A stretch of DNA of 9,079 nucleotides from a bacterium. Its GTDB lineage: Bacteria; Zixibacteria; MSB-5A5; GN15; FEB-12. The notes under the pieces were generated by a model, which worked only from the letters and a program-made list of their open reading frames with translations, ran no database searches and was not told the origin of the DNA. Shown here piece after piece: positions 1-6,389 of this stretch. Location: positions 1 through 9,079 of the forward strand of contig DAOUUR010000065.1 of NCBI GenBank assembly GCA_030668045.1, written 5' to 3'. The translations under genes and the position numbers were made by a program. The first letter of the stretch is position 1. Every line of letters starts with the position of its first letter.

Positions 1-90
1 CTTGAGAATCAATTTATCCATCAGAATATCGTCTGAGACGAGCGCCTGAATGGCCGTAGTTTTGATCGTATTTATGAGTTTCATATCCAT
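1..90 (-). CDS. Partial minus-strand gene; N-terminus resembles AbiEii-type nucleotidyltransferase toxin
   Basis: Reading the minus strand leftwards from an ATG at 90 (or the in-frame ATG at 84) gives an uninterrupted frame to the window edge. It encodes about 30 residues: MDMKLINTIKTT, then AIQALVSDDILMDKLILK. An in-frame stop lies upstream at 117-115, so the start must be near here. The 'AIQAL-SDD-LM-.LILK' pattern resembles the extreme N-terminus of AbiEii/AbiGii-family nucleotidyltransferases, where a 'LVLKGG' segment begins the nucleotidyltransferase fold; the GG and catalytic acidic residues would lie outside the window. That identity is inference from very few residues. Neither ATG has a clear Shine-Dalgarno sequence, so the choice between them is open. 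The gene diverges from rpmH and is unrelated to the conserved cluster. A longer competing minus-strand frame covers the same bases but its translation looks non-protein-like. Confidence 0.45.
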   Translation of the reverse strand, partial: MDMKLINTIKTTAIQALVSDDILMDKLILK

Positions 91-393
91 AAGACAAATA
101 TAGAGATGAAACCACTATTACACCAGGAATTGTGGCCAAGGTGCCACTAACTATCCGAACATCACATTCACCCACCTCCACCTTGAGGACTAGGCTAGGC
201 GGCATTGGCGATCCTGTTAAGCAAAGTAGGTCGAAACCCTTGGGCCACCGGCTCGCCCGGGGCGCGGTTTTGACAATTAATCTGCTATCCAGAGGTCGAA
301 ATCTCAGATATTTCGACCTGTTTAGAGCTCCCCGCCACGCTGAAAGTGGCTTGCCACTCATTTCCGCCGATAAAAAAAGGCAGCACAACCGCC
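91..393. other. Non-coding spacer with short repeats between the left-edge gene and rpmH
   Basis: No convincing gene was found in this 303-base stretch. Open frames exist on both strands (for example + 132-431), but their translations are Arg/Ser/Leu-rich, match no family I recognise and lack ribosome binding sites. Bases 160-350 look more GC-rich than the AT-rich flanks. The spacer contains three copies of AGGTCGAAA (228-236, 293-301, and inverted at 311-319) and a weak hairpin at 345-358 (AGTGGC-TT-GCCACT). I see no tRNA, SRP RNA or RNase P RNA signature and no cluster of DnaA boxes. It could be a remnant of a mobile or dispersed repeat element, but nothing in the window proves this. Confidence 0.5.
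293..319. repeat. 10-bp inverted repeat (AGGTCGAAAT / ATTTCGACCT)
   Basis: Bases 293-302 (AGGTCGAAAT) and 310-319 (ATTTCGACCT) are perfect reverse complements around a 7-base loop (CTCAGAT). A further direct copy of the first nine bases lies at 228-236 and could pair instead with the right arm, giving two mutually exclusive foldings. There is no T-tract, so it is not a canonical terminator. It could be a binding site for a dimeric protein or part of a repeat element; the function is unknown. Confidence 0.6.
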
Positions 394-421
394 TTGACGA
401 TTTGCTAAAAATGATTATATT
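394..421 (+). promoter_or_regulatory. Sigma70-like promoter for rpmH-rnpA-yidD
   Basis: A TTGACG -35 box (394-399, one mismatch to TTGACA) is followed after 16 bases by a TATATT -10 box (416-421, one mismatch to TATAAT). Transcription would begin around 428, giving a leader of about 25 bases before the rpmH start. It is the best promoter match in the spacer and is correctly placed ahead of the first gene of the cluster. Confidence 0.6.
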
Positions 422-453
422 GGCAGGCTGAATTAAATAGAGGAACTACTGAG

Positions 454-606
454 ATGAAAAGAACTTATCAACCGTCGAATCGCAAGATGCTCAATGATCA
501 CGGATTCCGTGAGCGCATGAGTACAGTGGGCGGAAGGCGTATCCTGAATCGACGACGAGCTAAAGGCAGAAAAAGACTGGCCTCGCGCGTTGGCAGAAAA
601 AAATAG
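454..606 (+). CDS. rpmH: 50S ribosomal protein L34
   Basis: This encodes the small basic L34 protein of the large ribosomal subunit. The 50-residue translation starts [11 protein letters not shown], continues with a [13 protein letters not shown] core, and ends with the family signature [13 protein letters not shown]34 is usually 44-47 residues; this one has a slightly longer basic tail (ASRVGRKK). The stretch that is often KRKRKRTHGF is here [10 protein letters not shown], less basic than usual. The AGAGGA Shine-Dalgarno sequence (439-444) lies 9 bases before the ATG. The last 17 bases overlap rnpA in another frame, so the two are probably translationally coupled. It is the first gene of the cluster, directly behind the promoter at 394-421. 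Confidence 0.97.
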   Translation: MKRTYQPSNRKMLNDHGFRERMSTVGGRRILNRRRAKGRKRLASRVGRKK

Positions 607-949
607 ATTTCCCGGATCGGTCTCCCTGAAAAACAGGGTTGAGATCGACCGGCTGTTTAAGAACGGCCGGCGAATATCCGGGGATTCTTTTTTGCTTCTT
701 TGGGAAAGAAGCGATAAATTTCGTTTTGGCGTGTTCGTCAAAAAGGAGCTTGGCTCCGCGGTTATGCGTAATCGGATTAAGAGACTGTTCCGCGAAGCGG
801 TTCGTCTTCATCGCTCCGAATTGAATAAACCGCTCACTGTTGGCGTAGTACCTAAAACGAGAACCAAGAAATGGGATTTCGAAAGCATTGATGCTGAAAT
901 CGGCAAGTTGTTCAACCTCATCAACCGCCGAGACACCCGGGCGAAATAA
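590..949 (+). CDS. rnpA: Ribonuclease P protein component
   Basis: This is the protein subunit of RNase P, which with the RNA subunit trims the 5' leader from precursor tRNAs. The 119-residue length is normal for the family. Residues 13-25 ([13 protein letters not shown]) match the conserved N-terminal region. Residues 50-69 contain the diagnostic basic helix with the RNR motif (VKKELG.AV.RNRIKR..RE), which binds the catalytic RNA. The start is a TTG at 590 inside the end of rpmH; the frame closes at a stop at 545-547 and no ATG or GTG is placed suitably before the conserved N-terminal residues. The rpmH stop is 17 bases inside this gene, as in other bacteria where rpmH and rnpA overlap. The RNase P RNA gene is not in the window. 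Confidence 0.95.
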   Translation: MAEKNRFPGSVSLKNRVEIDRLFKNGRRISGDSFLLLWERSDKFRFGVFVKKELGSAVMRNRIKRLFREAVRLHRSELNKPLTVGVVPKTRTKKWDFESIDAEIGKLFNLINRRDTRAK

Positions 950-1169
950 AACCAGCCCTTTTGTCTATCCGTTGATATTTGTTATCTACTTGTATCGTGG
1001 GATGTTAGCCACATTGGTCGGGGGGAGCTGTCGGTTTTATCCGAGTTGCTCCCACTACGCCGAGGATGCTCTCCGAAAATACGGACTTTTTACCGGCTGC
1101 TATTTGGCGGCGCGCCGCCTTCTAAGCTGCCACCCCTGGCATGAGGGGGGTTACGACCCTGTCGAATAA
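891..1169 (+). CDS. yidD: Membrane protein insertion efficiency factor YidD
   Basis: This is a small inner-membrane-associated protein that assists YidC and Sec in inserting membrane proteins. The family is identified by CRFYPSCSHYA, then ALRKYGL, and the C-terminal HPWHEGGYDPV. An amphipathic or hydrophobic segment (LIFVIYLYRGMLATLVGG) precedes the first motif, as is usual. The start is uncertain. ATG at 891 (TTG at 888 just before it) gives 92 residues and overlaps rnpA by 59 bases, but the first ~27 residues (Ser/Thr-rich) do not look like YidD. A TTG at 972 would give 65 residues and a typical N-terminus, with 22 bases between rnpA and yidD, but has no visible ribosome binding site. The position between rnpA and yidC is the classical one. 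Confidence 0.92.
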   Translation: MLKSASCSTSSTAETPGRNKTSPFVYPLIFVIYLYRGMLATLVGGSCRFYPSCSHYAEDALRKYGLFTGCYLAARRLLSCHPWHEGGYDPVE

Positions 1170-1199
1170 TGTTATGTTACTATATCACAATTATATAAC

Positions 1200-1204
1200 A
1201 AGGA
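1200..1204 (+). promoter_or_regulatory. Shine-Dalgarno sequence that selects a TTG start for yidC
   Basis: AAGGA at 1200-1204 lies 7 bases before TTG at 1212 but only 1 base before the upstream in-frame GTG at 1206. The spacing therefore favours TTG at 1212. The resulting N-terminus, MDRKTI, matches the usual MDR(R/K)T start of Gram-negative YidC proteins. Confidence 0.7.
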
Positions 1205-1211
1205 TGTGAAT

Positions 1212-2939
1212 TTGGATCGGAAAACGATTATATTGATTGTAGCCTTGGTCGCTGTTGTTATTCTTTATTTTCCGGCTCTACAATACTTCGGGTTAGTCGA
1301 GCCACCCGCGCCCCAACCGACCACTGATTCTATTCAGCAGCCATCTTCTCAAACGCAGTCAACTGGATGGGAAACGACACAAACCGCTCCGTTGCAGCAA
1401 ACTTCCGACACGCTAGCTACCCCGGTGGAGTCGGCAACATTGGTGCCTCCTCCGGTTGATTCGACCCTTCCGGCCGATACTGTTGTTATCCGGACAGACA
1501 AATATACCGTTGCTCTGGTGACCGATGGCGGCGGGCCGGTGTCGCTTCTTCTTAATGAGTACGGCTACCGCGACAAGAATCCGATCCAGATGTTGCCCGA
1601 TGCTCAACTGGCTACGCCTGAGATCAGTTTTGCTGGTGGTACGTTTTCGGCTTCGAGAATCCACTACCAGTGTAACCTTCAGCCGGGACGCTACGATGCT
1701 ATCACCAGTACGCAGGAAGTGACCTACACATTTACTCAGCCCGACGGCGGCCAAATAACGAAACGGTATCTCTTTGGTCCCGATCGGTACGATTATGATT
1801 TCATTTTCGAGGTCAACGAAACCGCCAAGTTCGGATTTGAACGCAAGTACGAGATAATCTGGAACACTCCGCTTGGAGTGAGTGAACCGGACCTGAATTC
1901 CGACTACGAGATGATGGAAGCGGTGGCCATGCAGGCTGGGTCGCGGGCTACTCTCGATGACTGGGATGATGGTGCTCTCAACCAGGTTATGACCGGCACA
2001 ACCGAATGGGCCGGAGTACGAGCGAAGTATTTTGCCGCCGTGATGATCCCTCGCAACCGGGTCGGTGATGCTGCTTTGGCGACTGGTATCAAAAGGGAAA
2101 TTCTTACTGCCGACGATGAGATCGAATCCCGTCATATTATAGCAGGGTTGGAAATGCAGTTTGCCAACGCTCCGGTGATTGCCGACACCTTCACAGTTTT
2201 TGTTGGACCGCTTGACTATACGCTTATGTCCGACTACGAAGTCGGCCTTGAGGATATTCTTGGGATCGGCACCACACCGTTTATCGGATGGTTGATCAAA
2301 CCGTTCGCGATTGCGATCATATGGGTGCTGCCCCGGATGTACGACTTCATTCCCAACTACGGTATTGTTATCATCCTTTTTGCTTTCCTTGTAAAAATGG
2401 TGACGCTGCCACTTTCGTTGAAATCGTTCAAGTCGATGAATGCGATGAAAATGCTTCAACCGAAAGTTGACGAGCTGAAGAAGAAGCACAAAAAGAATCC
2501 GCAAGCACTCAATAAGGAAATGATGAAGATGTACAAGGCGCACGGTGTTAATCCGATGTCGGGATGTCTTCCTATCCTCCCGCAGATGCCTTTGTTCTTT
2601 GCGCTCTTCTCGGTGTTCCGTTCGACGATACTGTTGCGCGATGCCCCGTTTATCTTTTTCATCGACGATCTTTCGCGCGGTGCCAGTTCGTTTACTGATC
2701 CGTATATCATTCTTGTACTGATAATGATCGCGGCTCAGTTTATTTCACAGAAATTCACGATGGCTTCGGCCACCCAGCAGAACAAAGCGCTCATGTACAT
2801 CATGCCGTTGTTCATGGGTTTCATATTCTATCGTTTTGCCGCCGGCCTTGTTCTATACTGGGCCTGTTTCTCGTTGTTCTCGCTGGTTGACTATATGATC
2901 TTCCGTCGCGATAAGGCCCCGGAGATAAAAACAGCATAG
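1212..2939 (+). CDS. yidC: Membrane protein insertase YidC (long, Gram-negative form)
   Basis: This YidC/Oxa1/Alb3 insertase puts proteins into the inner membrane alone or with SecYEG. It has 575 residues from the preferred TTG start. TM1 is at about 4-26, followed by a Pro/Gln/Thr/Ser-rich linker (28-90) and a beta-rich periplasmic domain (about 90-340). The conserved five-helix core lies at about 356-562, including the cytoplasmic helical hairpin with MLQPKVDELKKKHKKNP and the NPMSGCLPILPQMPLFFALF signature. The position matching the hydrophilic-groove arginine of E. coli (R366) is lysine here (about residue 395, in LVKMVTLPLS), a substitution I recall from Bacteroidetes-type YidC. The C-terminal tail is short (RRDKAPEIKTA), without the long polybasic extension seen in some bacteria. 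A 42-base AT-rich gap after yidD could hold a weak promoter, but I see no convincing boxes. Confidence 0.97.
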   Translation: MDRKTIILIVALVAVVILYFPALQYFGLVEPPAPQPTTDSIQQPSSQTQSTGWETTQTAPLQQTSDTLATPVESATLVPPPVDSTLPADTVVIRTDKYTVALVTDGGGPVSLLLNEYGYRDKNPIQMLPDAQLATPEISFAGGTFSASRIHYQCNLQPGRYDAITSTQEVTYTFTQPDGGQITKRYLFGPDRYDYDFIFEVNETAKFGFERKYEIIWNTPLGVSEPDLNSDYEMMEAVAMQAGSRATLDDWDDGALNQVMTGTTEWAGVRAKYFAAVMIPRNRVGDAALATGIKREILTADDEIESRHIIAGLEMQFANAPVIADTFTVFVGPLDYTLMSDYEVGLEDILGIGTTPFIGWLIKPFAIAIIWVLPRMYDFIPNYGIVIILFAFLVKMVTLPLSLKSFKSMNAMKMLQPKVDELKKKHKKNPQALNKEMMKMYKAHGVNPMSGCLPILPQMPLFFALFSVFRSTILLRDAPFIFFIDDLSRGASSFTDPYIILVLIMIAAQFISQKFTMASATQQNKALMYIMPLFMGFIFYRFAAGLVLYWACFSLFSLVDYMIFRRDKAPEIKTA

Positions 2940-2946
2940 CTACTCG

Positions 2947-2975
2947 CATAGCCGCCGGTTGTACCGGCGGCTATG
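2947..2975 (+). other. Perfect 12-bp hairpin between yidC and mnmE, no T-tract
   Basis: CATAGCCGCCGG (2947-2958) pairs perfectly with CCGGCGGCTATG (2964-2975) around TTGTA; the outer T and A of the loop can also pair. The stem is GC-rich and starts 7 bases after the yidC stop. The downstream sequence (TCGCCATATCC) has no run of T, so this is not a canonical intrinsic terminator. It ends 11 bases before the ATG of mnmE and so occupies the place where a ribosome binding site would be. Possible roles are an RNA processing or stability element, a terminator that does not need U, or a control on mnmE translation. Confidence 0.75.
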
Positions 2976-2986
2976 TCGCCATATCC

Positions 2987-4414
2987 ATGACCAGGGAAAA
3001 GAAAGTGGTATCGTCGCAGAAGAAGGCTGCGTCGCCGCAATTTGACGATACTATCGCGGCGATCATAACGCCGCCGGGCGAAGGCGGTGTTGCGGCAATC
3101 CGTCTGGCTGGCAGGCTATGCCTGTCTATTCTCAAAACGCATTTCAAACCTGCCGTAATAAAATCATCAAAGAAGATCGTTCCGTTCATGATGCGTTACG
3201 GTCACTTTATCAGAAGAGGTGAGACAAAGGCAACCGATGAAATCATGGCTGTGTACATGCCGGCAGGACGTTCATACACCGGATGCGACCAGGTAGAGTT
3301 ATATTGCCATGGTGGTCCGCAAGTTGTGAAGCTGATCCTTGATGAGCTTCTTGCTTCCGGTGCTCGCGCCGCTGAACCGGGAGAGTTTACAAAACTTGCC
3401 TTCTTGTCGGGGCGTATCGACCTGTCGCATGCCGAAGCGGTTGCAGAGATCATAGCGGCAAATACTGAATCATCGTATGAGGCTGCGCGGGAACATTTGG
3501 TTGGTCATTACTCCGAATATGTCGAGAAGCTTCGTGATGATCTGGTTGGAATTGTAGCCGAAGTTGAAGCCTCAATTGATTTTCCCGAAGAGGAAATCGA
3601 ATCCGCCGAACGAGCATCGCTGCTTTTTTCAATCGACGAAATTCGCTCAAGCCTTGTGACATTAAGTGACAGTTATCGCGGGGGACGGATTATCAAGGAA
3701 GGGTTCCGGATTGCAATCGCCGGTCGCCCCAACGCCGGGAAATCATCGCTGTTCAATTTGTTGCTTCGGCAGCAAAGGGCGATAGTCGCGACTACCGCCG
3801 GTACGACCCGGGATTATCTGTCGGAGTGGATTGACCTCGAAGGGTATGCAGTCAACATTGTCGATACGGCTGGGCTACGCGGCAAAGGTGGAGCAATCGA
3901 AAAGGCCGGGCAGGAGTCGGCGCAGAGGATTATTTCCAAATCGGATCTCATCCTGTGGATGATCGACCTGGCAGAGGCAAACTGGAGCAAGCAGCTCACC
4001 TCCGACTTGAAGATGCTTGGTAGTACCCCTATCATGGTTACAGGTAATAAAATAGATATGTGTGACAATCACCATTTGCAGGTCAAATCGTATGACGGTG
4101 AGATTATTTGTGTCTCCTGCAAGACCGGCAAAGGTATCAAAGATCTGAAACGAACGCTGGTTGCGCTCGTCTCGGAAAATCTACCCGACCTGACATCGGG
4201 GGTGGTCGTGACTTCGGCCCGCCATAAATCGAAGCTCACCTCGGCCACTCGTCACATTCTGACCGCCCGGAAGAAAATCGCTGACAGCGTTGAGTTGGAG
4301 CTGGCTGCGTTTGACTTGCGGCAGGCAGTTGCCGATCTTGACGAGATCACCGGTCGCATATACACCGAGGAGATTCTGGGGCGGATATTTTCCAAATTTT
4401 GCGTCGGGAAATAG
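2987..4414 (+). CDS. mnmE: tRNA uridine-5-carboxymethylaminomethyl modification GTPase MnmE
   Basis: MnmE works with MnmG to make the 5-(carboxymethyl)aminomethyl group on wobble U34 of certain tRNAs. The 475-residue protein shows the N-terminal tetrahydrofolate-binding domain (DTIAAIITPPGEGGVAAIRL at 21-40; GEFTKLAFLSGRIDLSHAEAV at 132-152). The GTPase domain has the P-loop GRPNAGKSS (246-254), TTAGTTRD (269-276), DTAG (293-296), NKID (354-357) and SCKTG (377-381). It ends in FCVGK, the CxGK motif essential for modification. In GEFTKLAF the usual arginine (GEFTxRAF) is leucine, a small oddity. The ATG at 2987 has no ribosome binding site and sits 11 bases after a hairpin. GTG at 3005 has AGGGA 7 bases upstream (2993-2997) and still keeps the whole conserved domain, so it is a real alternative start. 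Confidence 0.96.
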   Translation: MTREKKVVSSQKKAASPQFDDTIAAIITPPGEGGVAAIRLAGRLCLSILKTHFKPAVIKSSKKIVPFMMRYGHFIRRGETKATDEIMAVYMPAGRSYTGCDQVELYCHGGPQVVKLILDELLASGARAAEPGEFTKLAFLSGRIDLSHAEAVAEIIAANTESSYEAAREHLVGHYSEYVEKLRDDLVGIVAEVEASIDFPEEEIESAERASLLFSIDEIRSSLVTLSDSYRGGRIIKEGFRIAIAGRPNAGKSSLFNLLLRQQRAIVATTAGTTRDYLSEWIDLEGYAVNIVDTAGLRGKGGAIEKAGQESAQRIISKSDLILWMIDLAEANWSKQLTSDLKMLGSTPIMVTGNKIDMCDNHHLQVKSYDGEIICVSCKTGKGIKDLKRTLVALVSENLPDLTSGVVVTSARHKSKLTSATRHILTARKKIADSVELELAAFDLRQAVADLDEITGRIYTEEILGRIFSKFCVGK

Positions 4415-4434
4415 TCGATTAGGTTGGAAGGGTT

Positions 4435-4450
4435 GGTTTCACGTGAAGCG
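4435..4450. promoter_or_regulatory. parS-like ParB-binding site in the mnmE-mnmG gap
   Basis: GGTTTCACGTGAAGCG matches 13 of 16 bases of the widely conserved parS consensus TGTTTCACGTGAAACA, with an intact TTTCACGTGAA core. It lies in the 95-base non-coding gap between mnmE and mnmG, about 2.65 kb before the parA start. ParB (7842-8690) would bind here, load with CTP and spread over neighbouring DNA. The right arm is imperfect, so binding may be weaker than at 6506-6521. Confidence 0.7.
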
Positions 4451-4509
4451 TCGGTTGTATCGGTCGAGCAAGCCTGGCCTATCTGCCGTCCACGACAAGG
4501 TTCTAAGCA

Positions 4510-6384
4510 ATGAAGAGCGCGGATCGAATGACAGATGTGGTAGTGGTTGGCGGCGGGCACGCTGGAGTTGAGGCGGCGCTGGCGGTCGCTCGCATGGGAC
4601 GAAAGGCGACTATCGTTACAATCGACGCCACCAAACTGTCACTGATGTCTTGTAATCCCGCCGTTGGTGGAATCGCTAAATCGCATGTGGTCAAAGAGGT
4701 TGACGCGCTGGGTGGATTGATGGGCAGGGCCGCCGACAGTACCGGAATTCAGTACCGACGGTTAAATCTCTCTCGCGGACCGGCTGTGTGGTCAACCCGC
4801 ATCCAGTCTGATCGCATCGCATACAGCCAGTTCGTCGTTGATTATCTTGCACAGCAGAAAAATGTGAGCGTTCTTGAGGGCATAGCCGCTGAGATTCTTA
4901 CTGAGAACGGTCGCGCCTGTGGCGTACGGACCGAATCGGGCGAACTTGTTACTGCGCACGCAGTAATACTGGCTACCGGGACATTTCTTGGCGGGCTGAT
5001 TCACATTGGCGAAAAGACGATCAAATCTGGTCGACGGGGAGAACCCGGTGCCTACAGTCTCTCAGAATCGCTTATTTCGCATCGCTTTGAGTTGGGACGA
5101 CTGAAGACCGGCACACCACCAAGGCTCGATGGTGATACGATAGATTTTGCAAAATGCGAGTTGCAACCGGGGCATGAGCCACCGCCATATTTTTCGTACC
5201 GGAGCACGATGCGAGAAATCGACCAGGTGCCGTGCCATCTGACCAAGACAAGTGTCGAGACGAAAAAGATCGTTTCGGACAATTTCCAACAATCTCCGAT
5301 TTTCTCTGGAAAAATCAGCTCGGTTGGCCCCAGGTACTGTCCTTCGATTGAAGATAAGTTCTACCGGTTTGCCGAGAGGGAGAGCCATCAGATTTTCCTT
5401 GAACCTGAAGGCAACGGTACCAGCGAAATCTACCCCAACGGTTTCGCTACCGCATTGCCCGAAGAGGTGCAGTGTCAAGCGATTAGAACCGTTGTGGGAC
5501 TTGAGGAAGTTCGCCTCACGCAACCGGGGTATGCTATTGAGTACGATTACATCCCGGCCTATCAGATCAAACCATCGATGGAAACTCGCCGTCTGTCGGG
5601 TCTTTTTCTGGCTGGGCAGATCAACGGGACCTCGGGCTACGAGGAAGCAGCCGGGCAGGGTCTCATGGCTGGTGTCAATGCGGTGCTCGCAATTGAGGGT
5701 GAACAACCGTTTGTACTGGATCGTTCCGAGGCGTATGTTGGTGTTATGATTGATGATCTGGTCACGCGGTCGACTACTGAGCCGTACCGGCTGTTTACTT
5801 CGCGAGCGGAATATCGGCTGGCTCTTCGCGAGGATAATGCTCGAGACCGGCTCAACCAATACGCCAGAAAATACAATCTTGTATCTGTCGAAGAGGGCGA
5901 TGCTTTCGAAGATATTCGTACCGACACCGACAGGGTAATTGCTGCCCTGCGAAAAAAGCGGGTCAAGGTTTCGGACCTGGGTGAACTATCTCAACGGTAT
6001 CAGCGAGCGGAGATGGTTACTCTGGACAATATGATCCGGCAACCAAATATTTCTATTAATGAGGCCGTTCAACTAATAACAAAACTTGATCCAACCATCG
6101 CGGACAATATGGAAGTGCTTGAGCGAGCGGCAATTGCGATCCGGTATCGGGGATATATTGAGAAGCAGCAGCGCGAGATCGACAAGTTCAAACGACAGGA
6201 ATCCGAGCTGATCCCCGCCGATTTTGACTTTTCTTCAGTCACTGGTCTGAAGCGTGAGGCCCTTGATAAGTTCGTACATTTCCAACCCGGTTCGCTTGGC
6301 CAGGCGGGGCGAATCGAGGGTGTCACTCCGGGCGATATTGCGGTGTTATCTGTTTTCCTCAAACGACATAACGAATCGAGGTGA
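4510..6384 (+). CDS. mnmG: tRNA uridine-5-carboxymethylaminomethyl modification enzyme MnmG (GidA)
   Basis: This is the FAD- and NADH-dependent partner of MnmE in U34 tRNA modification. The length of 624 residues is normal. The FAD-binding GGGHAGVEAA motif is at 14-23. The catalytic cysteines are both present: C48 in SCNPAVGGIAK, and C277 in GPRYCPSIEDK, equivalent to E. coli C47 and C277. Other family blocks are LKTGTPPRLDG (198-208), EPEGNGTSEIYPNG (298-311), GLFLAGQINGTSGYEEAAGQG (364-384), and DDLVT with EPYRLFTSRAEYRLALREDN (415-443). The C-terminal tRNA/MnmE-binding domain is intact (RYRGYI, residues 545-550). The ATG at 4510 has AAGG 9 bases before it (4497-4500). A second in-frame ATG at 4528 (MTDVVVVGGG) is a possible shorter start. 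Confidence 0.97.
   Translation: MKSADRMTDVVVVGGGHAGVEAALAVARMGRKATIVTIDATKLSLMSCNPAVGGIAKSHVVKEVDALGGLMGRAADSTGIQYRRLNLSRGPAVWSTRIQSDRIAYSQFVVDYLAQQKNVSVLEGIAAEILTENGRACGVRTESGELVTAHAVILATGTFLGGLIHIGEKTIKSGRRGEPGAYSLSESLISHRFELGRLKTGTPPRLDGDTIDFAKCELQPGHEPPPYFSYRSTMREIDQVPCHLTKTSVETKKIVSDNFQQSPIFSGKISSVGPRYCPSIEDKFYRFAERESHQIFLEPEGNGTSEIYPNGFATALPEEVQCQAIRTVVGLEEVRLTQPGYAIEYDYIPAYQIKPSMETRRLSGLFLAGQINGTSGYEEAAGQGLMAGVNAVLAIEGEQPFVLDRSEAYVGVMIDDLVTRSTTEPYRLFTSRAEYRLALREDNARDRLNQYARKYNLVSVEEGDAFEDIRTDTDRVIAALRKKRVKVSDLGELSQRYQRAEMVTLDNMIRQPNISINEAVQLITKLDPTIADNMEVLERAAIAIRYRGYIEKQQREIDKFKRQESELIPADFDFSSVTGLKREALDKFVHFQPGSLGQAGRIEGVTPGDIAVLSVFLKRHNESR
6378..6384 (+). promoter_or_regulatory. Shine-Dalgarno sequence that selects ATG 6390 for rsmG
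   Basis: GAGGTGA at 6378-6384, overlapping the mnmG stop codon, lies 5 bases before ATG 6390. The in-frame GTG at 6381 is inside this sequence and has no ribosome binding site of its own, so ATG 6390 is preferred. The arrangement suggests translational coupling of rsmG to mnmG. Confidence 0.7.
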
Positions 6385-6389
6385 CGGCG

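Noticed and set aside
14..22. DnaA-box-like TTATCCATC
   Set aside because: Only 7 of 9 bases match TTATCCACA, it is a single copy, and it lies within the minus-strand coding start; no cluster of boxes that would indicate oriC.
270..275. Perfect TTGACA -35 box in the spacer
   Set aside because: No -10-like sequence lies 15-19 bases downstream (the sequence there is around AGAGGTCG), so it is probably chance.
14..388. Open frame of 124 codons on the minus strand
   Set aside because: The translation does not look protein-like, and it overlaps in another frame the better-looking start at 84/90.
372..393. Minus-strand terminator-like GGCGGTTGTGCTGCC followed by seven T
   Set aside because: The stem needs two G-U pairs and a 3-base loop, and I see no minus-strand gene to its right that it would terminate.
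132..431. Open frame of 99 codons on the + strand before rpmH
   Set aside because: Low-complexity Arg/Ser/Leu-rich translation, no ribosome binding site, and it runs through the rpmH promoter.
1170..1211. AT-rich yidD-yidC gap as a promoter or operator (GTTAT...ATAAC)
   Set aside because: The inverted bases are too short and no -35/-10 pair with proper spacing is convincing.
1413..2543. Long minus-strand open frame (376 codons) opposite yidC
   Set aside because: Shadow of yidC codon bias; the translation is His/Arg/Ser-rich and resembles no family, and yidC itself is intact.
5062..5859. Minus-strand open frame of 265 codons opposite mnmG
   Set aside because: Antisense shadow of an intact, highly conserved mnmG with no ribosome binding site.
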